DNA from: Spongospora subterranea f. sp. subterranea
Lineage: Eukaryota; Endomyxa: Phytomyxea; Phytomyxea; Plasmodiophorida
DNA: 64,000 nucleotides
Direction of reading: 5' to 3'
NCBI GenBank assembly: GCA_049724395.1
Contig: JAUGWO010000091.1
Span: 124,001-188,000 of the forward strand
Shown here: positions 44,761 through 55,907 of the stretch, piece after piece
Layout: the number at the start of each line of letters is the position of its first letter
Position numbering within the stretch: position 1 is the first letter of the stretch
Program-made: the position numbers and the translations under genes
Notes under the pieces: generated by a model
Databases searched by the model: none
Seen by the model: the letters and a program-made list of their open reading frames with translations, nothing else
What the model was told of the DNA's origin: nothing

Positions 44761-47567
44761 ATGGGGAATTTCTTGACCATCAACGCCACAGGAAGACAAA
44801 AAATCGAGGCAAATGCATTGCTTAGTGTATATAAGTGGAATTCATTGAAGAATATGGTTGAATCGTTGTCGATTTTTCGAGATGCCGGTCTTGAGGACAA
44901 CCCGGGAATGGATTTCGACGCGTTTGATGTTTGTTTTGGGCATTGGCTTGGCGATGTCGGTCCACATTATCAATTGTGGAAGGCGAGACCAGACGCTCAG
45001 GGAACAACTGACGCGTACACCGTGTTCGCTGGATCAGCCATCCATTGCGAACGGGAGAGCGTTGCTAGTCGGGTCGCGTTTATTCTTCAAGTATTCGATC
45101 TGAATGGATCAAATGATTTGTCCAAAGATGAATTACATATATGCATTACTGCATGTATAAGAGGTATTACAAGGTTCAAACTACATTTTCAACTTGTATA
45201 TATTTTCTCTATTTCTTTGAAGTTTTCTTTCACCGTTTGTATATCAAAGCCCTTTAGTCAGCCCTGAAAACGATTCTCAAAGCTATTCAACTTTGTTCAG
45301 GAATGTTAATCTTGGCTAGAAGACCGAATTGGGAACTGAAGAGCTGGCAGCTATCAGGATTCGTTGAACAATGCTTTAAAAGAATGTGACCTTGATCAAA
45401 GCGGGCGAATATCAGTAGATGAGTTCACGACATGGGTATGCGAAAAGCAAGAGATCGGTATAGTTAATTGACTCTTTGACAAATTTCTTGCTTGGTGACC
45501 ATCTGCCTTGTAGTGGATTATCTGGTCGAGTTTACCAGCGGAACTGATATGGGCAAAGCGCTTGCAAGAAGAGACCAGGTTTTGGCCAAATCCCATCGTA
45601 GAAGATTATTTATCATCTCTGGAAGATCAGCTTACTTTTTCTGGCATTTTAGTTATTTATCAGAGCAAACAGGACACGCTCTGCAATGTATCGGTTGAAG
45701 ATACGATCGCAATATTGAAGAAGACCCTTCCAGAATTTAACATGGATGACAAATGCGTCATGTGTATCTTCGGTTTGCTCGAGGATAAGAGTCGACCAGG
45801 ATATTCAACACCCGAGGCCTTTTCAGCTGTTGCTCGTTCATTGGTTGCCTTTGCCTTAGCTGATACCAACGGCAATAACCTCCTCGACTGGTGCGAACTT
45901 CGTACATTGCTTTGGCTTGTCTATGGTGCTGAACCGACACGAGCTCGAGTATTGCGAAATTGTTTGGCAATATGCCTGGAACGTTAATCATCATTTTAGG
46001 TCGATTCCGAGGTGCGGCAAATGTCAAGCAACGACAATCAAAAAAACGAATACATGACGTTGCCGCAATGGCTGCAGCAAATATCTACTGAGACTCGCTT
46101 AGACATTCTGATGGATGACATCTTCAACAGGTTTGCTTCGTTTTTGGCTGATTTTGATTATTCACAATGAAACTGAACAGATTTGACCCCTCTGGAAAAG
46201 GAGTGATTGATTTAGAAACCCTGAAATTGTTAACAGAAGAGCTGATGATTGCGAATGTGGGGCAAAGTTTGAAGCCCATTCCTTGTCTTGACTGACAGAT
46301 GTTGAAGGTCGGCGGCCGCGATATGATTACTGAGAAAGCTGCGAACTTCTTGCGGCATGCAGCCGACGCGTTGGCATTGGAGATCTGCGATATGACGGGA
46401 CGACGAATTGGCTCTTCAGAAAAAAGTGGGTTTTATGACATGAACAGACCATTGGATGCTTAACAGGGTGAAATAGCAAATTACACAGTGGAGTGGACGC
46501 AGCTAAAGACGACAATGCACTCTTTTGGATCACAGAGGTTGACAGAAATAACAAATTTTGCAGTGTCTGAGCATTGCGAAATAGTTGACCGTTAGCACAT
46601 GACTGCTTACCGCTGAAAACCCACTAACGGTGCACAGGTTACATGCATTTTGATAAAGACGGGTCGTTGAGTTTAAATTTATTCGAGATACAAGCTGCGC
46701 TTTATCAAAGGTCAATGCGAATTGAACTTTGCCCTCTTCACTAACGAGTGTTCAGATTGCAGCCGTACGTAATATGTGGCAGAATTTCGGCGACAACAGC
46801 GCGACGTGAAGCCAGAGCGACAGGCGTTCACATCCAAAATCACGCGGATATGGATAGAAACGGGGAAATCGACTTCTCTGAACTACGGGTTCAAAGCGAG
46901 CGGATTATCAGTGTCGAAACGCAAATGATGGCTCGAGTTTTGAAGCCGCGACAACCAGAGTTGCTTCTTCGGAGATTGAGGCGAGCCAGAACCAAACTGA
47001 ACGACGCAGCAGGATTGCTTAGCATGATCAAGAAAGATGCCTTTGCTGGCAAAACATCTAAAGAAACAGGAATGCTCGATAGTCAACGTTTTGAAGGGTT
47101 GCCCAAAATTAATGTATGAATGGGATAACATGAATATGTCGATAATGAACCGGTCATAGGTCGATATCACAATGGAAGCAATGGAGCAGAAAAATATGGA
47201 TATTGCTGAAACTTCTAAGTTTCCCGAGACAGATGGCCATATTGCAAGGAAGCGAAAAAAAAAATCGAAGAAAAGAAAGTCGAAGTCAGTACCAAATACG
47301 CCGAGACCTGGACATACTAGGAGCGTATGTGTCAGATTAGTTGCGAAGCCAAACGAAGCAACGCCGCAATCCATTCCTCATTCCATCACTGCCCAAACTC
47401 GCTTGATCTCATCATTTCCTAACAAGAACAATATCCGTTTACCTGGGATACCATATATGGGAACTGTTGTTGCTGCTAAAAAGTCAACAATACAACGGAG
47501 CCTTGTGGCTAAGCCAAAGACAATATCGCTATTTGAAGAGGCGCAAGCACAAACCTCCAGAATATGA
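44761..47567 (+). CDS. Large multi-EF-hand calcium-binding protein
   Basis: Starts MGNFLTI (a possible N-myristoylation site). EF-hand loops seen along the exons: DLNGSNDLSKDE (about 45100), DLDQSGRISVDE (about 45395), DTNGNNLLDWCE (about 45865), DPSGKGVIDLET (about 46185), DKDGSLSLNLFE (about 46660) and DMDRNGEIDFSE (about 46855). Between loops lie helical segments such as LSSLEDQLTFSGILVIYQSK. The C-terminus is very basic (RKRKKKSKKRKSKS near 47240) and ends at 47567. Short introns interrupt it, e.g. one ending just before VDSEVRQ at about 46000. With at least six EF-hands it is larger than calmodulin or centrin; a calcium sensor is inferred. Two genes instead of one cannot be excluded, since the exon chain near 46250-46640 was not resolved. 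Confidence 0.6.
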
Positions 47568-47823
47568 AGATACTAAATCAGAGGTAGCTTTAGACGTGCG
47601 CCAGATATATGCAATATACTGTTATCTGGAATGCCCCTTAGTAACACGATTTGAGATAACGAGAAATGGTTATTGCATGTTGAAACTCTTCAAATTACTT
47701 GATTAATTATATACAATGCGGATCGTAACAGCCAGTTGTAACAGTAGGATTGGCAATTGCCAGGGTCACCTAACCGTTGTATCGAGACTGAGACAATACC
47801 GATATCGTTTGCGTTTTGATTTC

Positions 47824-48010
47824 CTAAAAAAGTTGATTTCCTTTTCTTCTGCGGTCGTTCAGCAACTTAGAAAAACTGTTGTGTTGCTCTTCGATTCTTT
47901 TGGCAATCTCATTTTTCAAGCGAGAAGGCACCTTGGACGTATATATGTCCGCCGTCGCCTTTTCGAACTGAGTACATAGCTCAGACCATTGCGTGTAACG
48001 ATGATCAGCC
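47824..48010 (-). CDS. Terminal exon of a coiled-coil protein
   Basis: An acceptor (TTTTCAG just above 48010) opens a frame ADHRYTQWSELCTQFEKATA, then YTSKVPSRLKNEIAKRIEEQ and SKLLNDRRRKGNQLF with a stop at 47824. The sequence is charged and helical. The upstream exon is unknown; it may belong to its own small gene or be the end of the karyopherin-like gene next upstream. No family recognised. Confidence 0.4.
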
Positions 48011-48125
48011 CTGAAAATTCACCGCTTTAAACCACAATACTGCCGAATTTGAACTCGATCCTGACCTACGCAACAGATCTGAAGGAATTGGAAACGCTTT
48101 CACCGCTTTAATTCTGACAGTGGGA

Positions 48126-51073
48126 TCAATTAGCGACCGAAGTCTCCGTCAAAATCGATAGATCAGCCATAGTAAAACACCTTTTGAGAAAAGATGATGT
48201 ATATTCTGGCAAAGGAGAAGGAGATCTTAGCAACTGCGTAATGACAGGATTAAACTGAAGAAGAAGATTGCAATCGAACGGCAGAACATGATGCTGGCGG
48301 ATTGAATCGAGCAATGCAATGGCAAAATGACAAATGCGTCGATCCGGATCGCGGACTACTGTTTCAGAATCTGAATTATCTGAATCGTATTGAGATAAAG
48401 CCAGCGACAGTAAACGCATGGACGACTATAGCAAACATTATATTAAGACTGAGACAGGTTTCGACAACAATGGGAGGTACATTGAAAAATGGCGTGATCT
48501 GATCTTCAACGGTCGCAGGTCCTTTTTGATGAATGAAATTACAACCGTTTCTCGCGACTATAATATAAACGTGCAGAACGTGTGGCGGTAATTGCCCCTG
48601 GTCAGACGCAAGTTCCAGCAACGAGATTGCTAGCTTGAGGAAACGAGTTCCAGTCTGATATGGTACTAGATCATAAACACTGCAAAAATTGGCCAACAAG
48701 CAATACCTGTCCTCGTTGGGCAAATTTCATCAAATTAGAAATTATGGCATTCCATTCGCGAAGTAGCGCCTTGTTAATTTCCGGTAATTTATGTGGCTGA
48801 TTAAACATATTGACGTACTGGTTGGTTAACCTCCCTAGAAAAGATAAGAAGACTCACTTGTTAAGAATTGGGCACAGATGTACCAGCAAGTGAATCGTTA
48901 ATGCTATCGTTATCGGTAATGAACATTTCTGAAGATGGTATTGTGCTGATTGACGTCTCGAGCAAGAGTATACGCACGACAGAGTTGCATTTTTCTAAAC
49001 AAAAATGAGAAACAAAAACAAAATTTTGACACAGAATAACATACTTCGGTGGGGTTTTACAATTACTTCATTCATGAGATCGAACAATCTGCAGGGTGAA
49101 TGCATTCGCAAAGCTTCAACACATGCAGACCAAGCCTCTTCAAGAGCGCCCTATTTTTTAAAATAAGAAACCATCCAAATTCATTAGATTACACTGAACC
49201 CTTTCTGCATCGGTCGTTACAATGCCTAAGCAATCTCTGGCTACAGCCGCTTGGAATAAGGAGACGATGAAAGGAAAATTCTCTATCATGAGGCGACGCC
49301 ACTCTGCTTCATCGGCAATCTGCGACAGTGCTTGTGAAGTGAATGAAGCGTTTAAACTTTGATCGACCGGACCCCCAAGAAAAAACCCTAAGCGACCGTC
49401 AATGGGTGGAGATAATTTTTTGCTGATGGGCTTTTCATTGGAATAGTTTTTGAGTATTGACATTGAGAGAGCACAACGTACCTAGAACGTTATACGCAAC
49501 AATCAGGATTGCTGCGTCGTTCGATTGAAACAGTAATGACAAAATGGGCCGATATGCAGTGGCGAATAATTCGGTTTTCGGTAAGTTGTGCTAAATCAAG
49601 TCAAACAACATTGGTGATCCCTTCCATAAAGATCGTACCTTTAAAATCTTGAGAAGGTGCATCCACGTATCGATTGATTTCATACGAACTGACAACGGAA
49701 TGTTGGAACAACGATCAGTTAATAAATATCTATAATGAGGTCGAAAATTGATATACGAGACAACTCAAGAATCATGGAAAAACTCACTTGACTGGATTGG
49801 CTAAAAGGAGAGTGAGTTGAACGCTGTGTAGATATTTCGGATGCGACGCAACAGCATCAATAACCACCATCCATGAATCAAGACAAGCAATTGAGATTTG
49901 AGATTGATTATGGCGAAGGCACGTTTTCCAAATCAACGCCATCTTCCTTATGACAGTTAGCGATGTTAATCACTGAAATTTTGCGAACTAAATTAAAACC
50001 TTCGCCCAAAAACCCGTGTCTGCAAAAACGTATACTCCCAATAGGCGGATGAAAACCTCCCAGATCGCTGGAATAGACTCAGCCTCTTTGACATCAGCAG
50101 CTCTCTGCTGCATTTCCCCAAGCCTCCTCTTGGCTAAGATTTGGATTTTCGACTGTTCAAATTTCTTTCACACCAATAGCAATTCCCTATTTACGAATTT
50201 CCAACCTTATATAAACGCTTTCCTATATCTGAATACGAAGGCCGGACTGATTTTAACGCAGCAATGGCAAGCTCCTGAACCTGTCTTTCATTGCCTTCAG
50301 AAAATTTGAAACAACAAACTGTGAATTTTGGACTACTTTGAGACTGATTCGTTGCCAAACACATAAGGGAAGATGACTGAGGCAGCGTTTCAAAGCAGGT
50401 CCAAATGAACATACAAGATATTTACCAGGAGCCCAAAGATAGCGCAAGGAGTGCATGGCTTCAGGAACAGATACCGCCAGATGGGAAATGGATTGCAAAG
50501 TTTCTTGAACAACCGACGGATTATCAGGGAACCGCGTATCCAGACAACTTATTAGGGCTGGAATCAACGACACCGATGCTGCTGATAGAAGATGTGGGCG
50601 AACACAAGACACAAACTAAACGGGAGCAATATTGATATATTTAGTATAAAACATGATAAGTAAAGGGAGATGATTAGTACCTCATGGGCAATAGCTACAG
50701 CGGTCAGGGCACAAGATTTACCATCTCCTTCCGCCAAAACGTAGACGAAATCTTTAAAAATCGACATAATCTAATGAAAGATGAAAACAAGGAGCTGTCC
50801 GATATTAGACCTGCCTACAGTGTGATCATCTAGCGCCCTAACAGTCTCGTCTCCTGACAGAATAAACGAGATGAAGCGGATCGCGTACTCATGCAGCGGT
50901 AATAACGACGAACGGCGCCGGCGTAGATCGCTCGTGGCCAGCGCTATAGCCGATGCTATCGCCTCCGGTTCATAACGATTTTGTGAGCCACCGCCCGAAG
51001 TAAGCTCCGCCAATACAGTCTCATATAGATCGGCTCGTGAATCCGGGTCCGTTATTTGACCCAATAAATTCAT
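48126..51073 (-). CDS. Karyopherin/exportin-like HEAT-repeat protein
   Basis: From ATG 51073: MNLLGQITDPDSRADLYETV, LPLHEYAIRFISFILSGDE, then a 44-nt intron to IMSIFKDFVYVLAEGDGKSC and an intron of about 65 nt to FVSCVRPHLLSAASVSLIPA and VQETLQSISHLAVSVPEAMH. Later segments are PFIVSLFQAAVARDCLG (about 49250), YQTGTRFLKLAISLLELASD (about 48640) and IALLDSIRQHHVLPF (about 48300). Paired amphipathic helices throughout fit HEAT repeats of the importin-beta superfamily; the FKDFVxxLAE and late repeats recall exportin-type members such as XPO4 or TNPO3. The exon chain between 49460 and 50250 was not resolved. The subfamily is unsure. Confidence 0.42.
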
Positions 51074-51117
51074 TCAGAAGACCCACTCGTCATGGAATCG
51101 CACTGGCACTTTCGATC

Positions 51118-51324
51118 AGACCTTTTGACGCGCACAATTTCTCGCCGCAACGGCAACCCCTCAGCTCGTTGTACAGACCTTTGACGCAAGCAACTTTCGC
51201 TCGCCACAACTCCGCAACTGCTGAAAATGTTTACCACCATCAACCCCTCTGTGCGCGGACAAATCTACCAGCTCCCTTGCGAAACTCGGAGGGAGTTGTG
51301 ACGTGTGAAAGTTGCTTGCGTCAA
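51118..51324. repeat. Three copies of a 33-35 bp motif, two direct and one inverted
   Basis: Copy 1 (51118-51152: CAGACCTTTTGACGCG, CTCGCCGCAAC), copy 2 (51174-51213: CAGACCTTTGACGCAAGCAA, CACAACTCC) and an inverted copy (51292-51324). Copies 2 and 3 pair as a hairpin, with an 18-bp perfect outer stem and a 9-bp perfect inner stem around a 78-nt loop. No coding explanation. Possibly a small fold-back element upstream of the karyopherin-like gene. Confidence 0.6.
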
Positions 51325-51670
51325 GAGATGTAACGAGGAGTCCGGGTTGCGAACACCCTAAGTGCGTACAGCAACCACGGTTGAGGTCATGGCCAACCAC
51401 ATATTATAGGATCATGAACAACCGCGCGCGCGCGCGGCCCAAGATTTGGGTTATGAACACCCAAACCTGAATATACGTAGAGTTAGGGCCCGACCACTCT
51501 TATTTCTGGGCAACCCAACCTCGTATGAGTTGTACACAACCTTCAATTGGATCACCAACGACCAGAATAGGGTCATCGACACCTAATGTCAAGGCAAATT
51601 CACCTCGCTAAGGAAGGGACGATTTTACATTGCAAATTTGTGTCTACTATGTTTGCAATCGTTTTGCACA
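51325..51670. other. Spacer, nothing recognised
   Basis: Contains a short alternating CG run (about 51424-51437) and the phrase ATGAACACCC repeated loosely; otherwise no gene or element seen. Confidence 0.3.
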
Positions 51671-51893
51671 CCTTCGTATTATCCATTACCGAACATTGTC
51701 GAAAAGGGAATGTTGTGAAACGAATTCGGCTACAAGAAGGTCATGTTAACACTATTGATGTTGTGCTAGCGAAAATAGACAGCCTCAAAATCGCTGATAA
51801 TTGAAACAATCAGAACGATAACCGGTTCGCGTTCGGCTATAGTGAGCGCGAACCTTCGTATTATTCATTACCGAACATCGTCGAAAAGGGAAT
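51671..51893 (+). repeat. Second, inverted copy of a MULE internal segment with a 39-bp direct repeat
   Basis: 51713-51800 (CGAATTCGGCTACAAGAAGG ... GACAGCCTCAAAATCGCTGA) is a diverged reverse-complement copy of 52597-52683 in the main MULE remnant. Similarity continues to about 51880 (GATAACC, CGCGTTCGGCTAT). It is bracketed by direct repeats CGTATTATCCATTACCGAAC at 51674 and its near copy at about 51857. Confidence 0.6.
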
Positions 51894-51959
51894 AATGATA
51901 ATTCATATATCTTGGGGATATTCAGTACATATTTCATTCATATGTATCTATCAAGCTCG

Positions 51960-53300
51960 AGGGCCGGGCCCGCCAATCTGCCCCTCCCTGGACCAGCGGC
52001 TCGACCAGGACGAAGGCGGTGACCAGTTGGTGCTCTTCCGGGAACGGGATTACCCCGACCTCGTCCTCGACCATGGTATCAAAATCTTACATTCTTCAGC
52101 ACATGAAAGAAGCACAATCAGGCAAGATACTGTTGAGTGCGTTATATTGAGCAGCGTCAGCGTCACCCATCAAGAAATCGGGACTGAAGTCGAAATTGTA
52201 ATGCTCGTCAAAGAGTGTTTTGATGCATTGAAGAACATATTCACAATCGGCTTGTCGCCTTTGTGAGCAGAGACTTAACGCTAGCAAATTTCATTTGCCG
52301 GAAAAATCCGAGTATTCAACAACAAACAGTGAGTATGCATTCCTGTTCGTTTCGAAAGTCGTATCAACGTGGCAAATAACCTTGATCTCCGGGTGCCGTT
52401 CATTCACCATAACAAAGGCACAGAGTAGACTCAGACCTGCGACGATTCTATCAATATCCAGTGTATAATCCAACGAGCTAACCTAACATATCCGGAACGG
52501 GTCTGCATCTGAACCAACGCCAATTGAGATTAGACCTTCGGCGCTCATCATAGCCGAACGCGAAAGGCTGGTTATCATTCAGATTATCCCAATTTTTCAG
52601 CGATTTTAAGGCTGTCAATTTTTGCTAGCACAACATCAGTAGTGTTCACATGGCCTTCTTGTAGCCGAATTCTTTTCACAACATTCTGTATTTGATGCAA
52701 ACTTGGCATCGGTACCCTCTCAAATTCCCCAAACTCCAGGGCCATACAGCACCTGGTAAGATGCTTTTGTAATAACTTCGGCGTCCGTCTGGGATCGTCG
52801 TGCAGAAGTGAAGCGATTTTTCTTTTCATAGGCGTTGTAACCTAAAACTCAACTTAATAAACACCAGTTCAACGACAACTCCAATGCGTCCGATTGCCTT
52901 AGACTTGCACGGGGAGCGAGCATCATTTTCCTCCATATCGGCAAGGTGAAGTCCTTGCTAGAAGATTTCCGGCTTTCCATCTATCTGGCATGTGTTGATC
53001 GCATATTTTACCCCCACAGAACATGTTCTCTTGGTCGACAATTTCGGCAAAGCAACATGAAGATGTACATCGCGCGTACCTTTTTCGCATTGTGTGTGAG
53101 TCGACTAACCGTAAGTCGTCAGTTTCTTCGTGGACGAAATTACATTTCACCAGGTCGGATTTGAAAATACTAATGCGATGCCATGACTTTTTTGACTGCC
53201 TTCAACGCAGATGCGTCTGGAATGCCGATCTCTACAGCAAACCAATCATTGCCATTGTCAGAGACGTATTCACTAGCAGAGTCAGCCATAATCTGATCGC
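51960..53300 (-). mobile_element. MULE (Mutator-like) transposase remnant
   Basis: Minus-strand pieces in order: MADSASEYVSDNGNDWFAVE (about 53290); a zinc-binding N-terminal region RKRYARCTSSCCFAEI ... ICDQHMPDRW (about 53090-52960), like the FLYWCH/GCM-type fingers of MULEs; MKRKIASLLHDDPRRTPKLL and MPSLHQIQNVVKRIR (52829-52584); then the catalytic region CHVDTTFETNRNAYSLFVVE (52473-52291) and FLMGDADAAQYNALNSILPD (52287-52096), holding the first two acidic residues. The frame changes at least three times and the 3' catalytic part is missing. Terminal inverted repeats were not found. Confidence 0.65.
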
Positions 53301-53564
53301 GTGGATGTTGGTGAACCGATCTTGGTTGTAGGCAATCCCACTCTTGGGTGTTTTCTGATCCAGGCTTGGGGTGGTCGTCGCCTCCTTGGCGCACGTTTTC
53401 ATTTGGTTGCCAAAGACCCTATTCCAGGTTCGTGATAATCCTCAGTGTGGCTGGTTACAACCCTACCTTGGACATACTAAAATTAGGGTGACCAGTGCTT
53501 TTTCTCCAACATTCGGACACCGGCTGACGACAGCTGAAACGCTGGCCGTTTACCATGGCCAAAA

Positions 53565-54497
53565 TTAGGATATCGGTCCTATAGGGATATTGCTGCCCTT
53601 GGAGTGTTTGGCCTGTATTTGAGAGAATAACAAATGTGTGCTATGCTCGCCGTGATCAAATGGGACCCATCGGCAAGCATTATGCTCCCGGTCGACTTCC
53701 CAGAGTTTCAATCTCGTCAAGTTTCGCAGTTTCGAAACCATATCAGGGGCAAGCCTCAATGTTCTTGACAAGTTACCTGATCGGATCACACCAATACACG
53801 TGATCGTTATAGCTCCCATAGCCGATGCAGTTGCTAACAAATCGACGTTTAGCATTGACGCACGCTTGTGCATTCATGCAAGGTTTCCCGTTCTTGGCAT
53901 AGAACTCCTCGACTCTGGGGAGCTCGATTTCGAAAAATAACTGCCATAAATGGCAAATGCAACGTCATGGCCACCGCGGCCCTCAGAATTCCAACAATCA
54001 CGCCAGTCTTCCACATCAGCAGACCAGGCACGCAGACCACTTTTCTAATTGCCTAAAAAATGCCTTCTGTTCTCGAGCAGGCAATCTTCTATCTGGTGTA
54101 TAAACCGTCCCGCGCTTGATCTGGACATGCCCTTTGAAGTGTCCAGCCATCCCCGATATGTCTTATTTAATGGATGTAGAGCTGCTGCCTAATTTTTTCC
54201 TCGAGAAGCCATGATACTGTCCTCGAGAAGCCATGATAACTCGAGCCGGATCCTCTTCTACGCCTTCTTGGTCAACAACGTTCCTCCGTGTTTGCCAGCG
54301 ATTTTTTGTGGCTTCTCGAGGTACAGAAGTCGGGTAGCAGTTTTCCATTGTCTGACTTTTGCACTGTAAAGCCGTCGAATCTGATCCTTGGATCCGCCAC
54401 CGAATTCAGCCATTCTTGCGGCAGTGTGAGTCGTGGCGTTAACATCAATTCAACGGACAGGAACGCGGGATCTATTGACTCTTTATTGATTTCATAA
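53565..54497 (-). CDS. Unrecognised minus-strand gene, partial exon chain
   Basis: Exon-like minus frames: about 54497-54290 (INKESIDPAFLSVELMLTPR, SVADPRIRFDGFTVQKSD), about 53930-53780 (ELPRVEEFYAKNGKPCMNAQ, RFVSNCIGYGSYNDHVYWC, ending at a GTAACT donor), and 53700-53565 (REHNACRWVPFDHGEH). They have coding character and paired cysteines but no start, family or consistent phase. Probably one host gene extending further upstream into the next stretch. Confidence 0.35.
54199..54321. repeat. Short motif CCTCGAGAAGCCATGATA duplicated, with an inverted partial copy
   Basis: The 18-bp motif occurs at 54199-54216 and 54221-54238, and its first 13 bases recur inverted at 54309-54321. It lies between exon-like segments of an unrecognised minus-strand gene. 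Confidence 0.5.
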
Positions 54498-54754
54498 TCG
54501 AGGTGCCGTCAGGTTCCTGCCAAACTTTAACAACCTCCTATCAAACCAGTCTTCCCCCATGCCTAATGCAGTAAACGGCTCACTGTCAACGTGAAATTGC
54601 CAGAACAGGCAAACACCCCAAGGACAAATTTGAACGTGTTTTATTCCAGCGAACCCTCCAAGTCTTAGCCCCATAGTGGTTTGTTTTCCTAGAGCATAGA
54701 ACGGTCGGCGCTATGTGGAAGTACCTGAAACTCATGTATGGGACACCGTCTCTG

Positions 54755-55257
54755 TTAGCTGTGGCCATATAACTCTTGTTTGAGTCTAGCCGCCGCTACC
54801 AGAGACGCTGCCCCACACATGAATTTCAAGTGCTTGTAGCGCCGACCGTTTTGGCGGCAATTTTCACTTCCGGATAGATAAATAACCTTTCCTTCTTTAA
54901 CTGCATAGAGTGCGAATCTGTAAATCCAGATTCCGAACCGTTTCAACCCGAAGAAGTGCATAATGCGACATGATAAGCACCCAAATTCTTGAGATACTGC
55001 TCGTAATTTCTCAATTTTTTCGTCAGAAATGTGTAGCAATAGTGGCAATCTTCTCGATGGTCGTCATAATCCCGCGATCAATGTTAAACGGTTATCGGCG
55101 ATGCTGCAGAGTCTCATCGTCAGCGTTAGTTGTCAACTGCATCTCGATTACGTGGACTCGGATGGGAATACGTCGTCATGACGTTCTGTTGCAGCCGCAG
55201 TACAATAGGCAATGGCCTTCCCGATCATACCAAACGACCGCCTTTTCGCTTCTTTGA
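54755..55257 (-). CDS. Unrecognised minus-strand exons, possibly 5' part of the 53.5-54.5 kb gene
   Basis: The frame 55048-54755 reads LHISDEKIEKLRAVSQEFGC, FFGLKRFGIWIYRFALYAVK, KVIYLSGSENCRQNG and FMCGAASLVAAARLKQELYG. A second frame at about 55235-55170 reads MIGKAIAYCTAAATERHDDV. A third (54768-54586) starts MATANRDGVPYMSFRYFHIA. They look like successive exons but the joins are not resolved. No domain recognised. Confidence 0.33.
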
Positions 55258-55374
55258 ATGATTGTTGATGATGTGATCATTCCGGGAATGAATGCAATCT
55301 GTCAACGGCTTTGACAGCGCACCATTGTTGGAATTCCGCATTTCGACTTGTATTAGGGGCCTTTGTTGAATTTT

Positions 55375-55842
55375 TTAGGGCGGATTAGGGTACTTCGCTG
55401 ATGCACCGGTAATATCGACTCGCTCTCTCAATAATTTAGTAATGAGATACGGTGAACAGGTCTGTATGAAGGCGATCAGAGATAGTGATGGGCGAGGCCA
55501 AAACTCGCTGCCATTCAAGTAATTATCCCATGAAAACCCACGTCCGACTAGATGTATATATCGATTTGAACAATACAATTCTCTTTATCCAGTTTGGGAT
55601 AGGTTGATGATTATTCAATGCGATAACCTTACGCCTCATAAATACTATGAAGATCCCCAGAGCCCGTCAAATAAACCACCTTGATCATCGTTGCCGCGCC
55701 ATAGGGACCCAATCCGTACTGTACCGAATTGACCATAGTCTTCAGTCCAAATTAACACTGACAAGGTAGTCGGGCAAAAGCCAAAAACGGTCATGGCAAT
55801 CAAGGCGAAATCCCGTTCTGATAGCGCTTCACCTAGCGCCAT
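55375..55842 (-). CDS. Unrecognised small gene, divergent from RSP3
   Basis: The first exon from 55842 reads MALGEALSERDFALIAMTVF, and with one change of frame YGLGPYGAATMIK. A second exon to the stop at 55375 reads YIHLVGRGFSWDNYLNGSEF, RPSLSLIAFIQTCSPYLITK, ending AKYPNPP. The segment SLIAFIQTCSPYLITKLL recalls the membrane-near part of PEX10-type RING peroxins, but no RING was found, so no name is given. It starts about 66 bp from the RSP3 start and may share its promoter. Confidence 0.35.
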
Positions 55843-55907
55843 GTAGGAGGTTCCTTTACCGCAACACCTCCTCCGCTGAAAATGCTTTTAGCCCTCCTCA
55901 GAATGTC

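Noticed and set aside
51424-51437. Z-DNA-type alternating CG run
   Set aside because: Only about 14 nt; common by chance and without context.
55375-55842. PEX10 peroxin
   Set aside because: One membrane-segment resemblance only; no RING finger or other PEX10 block was found.
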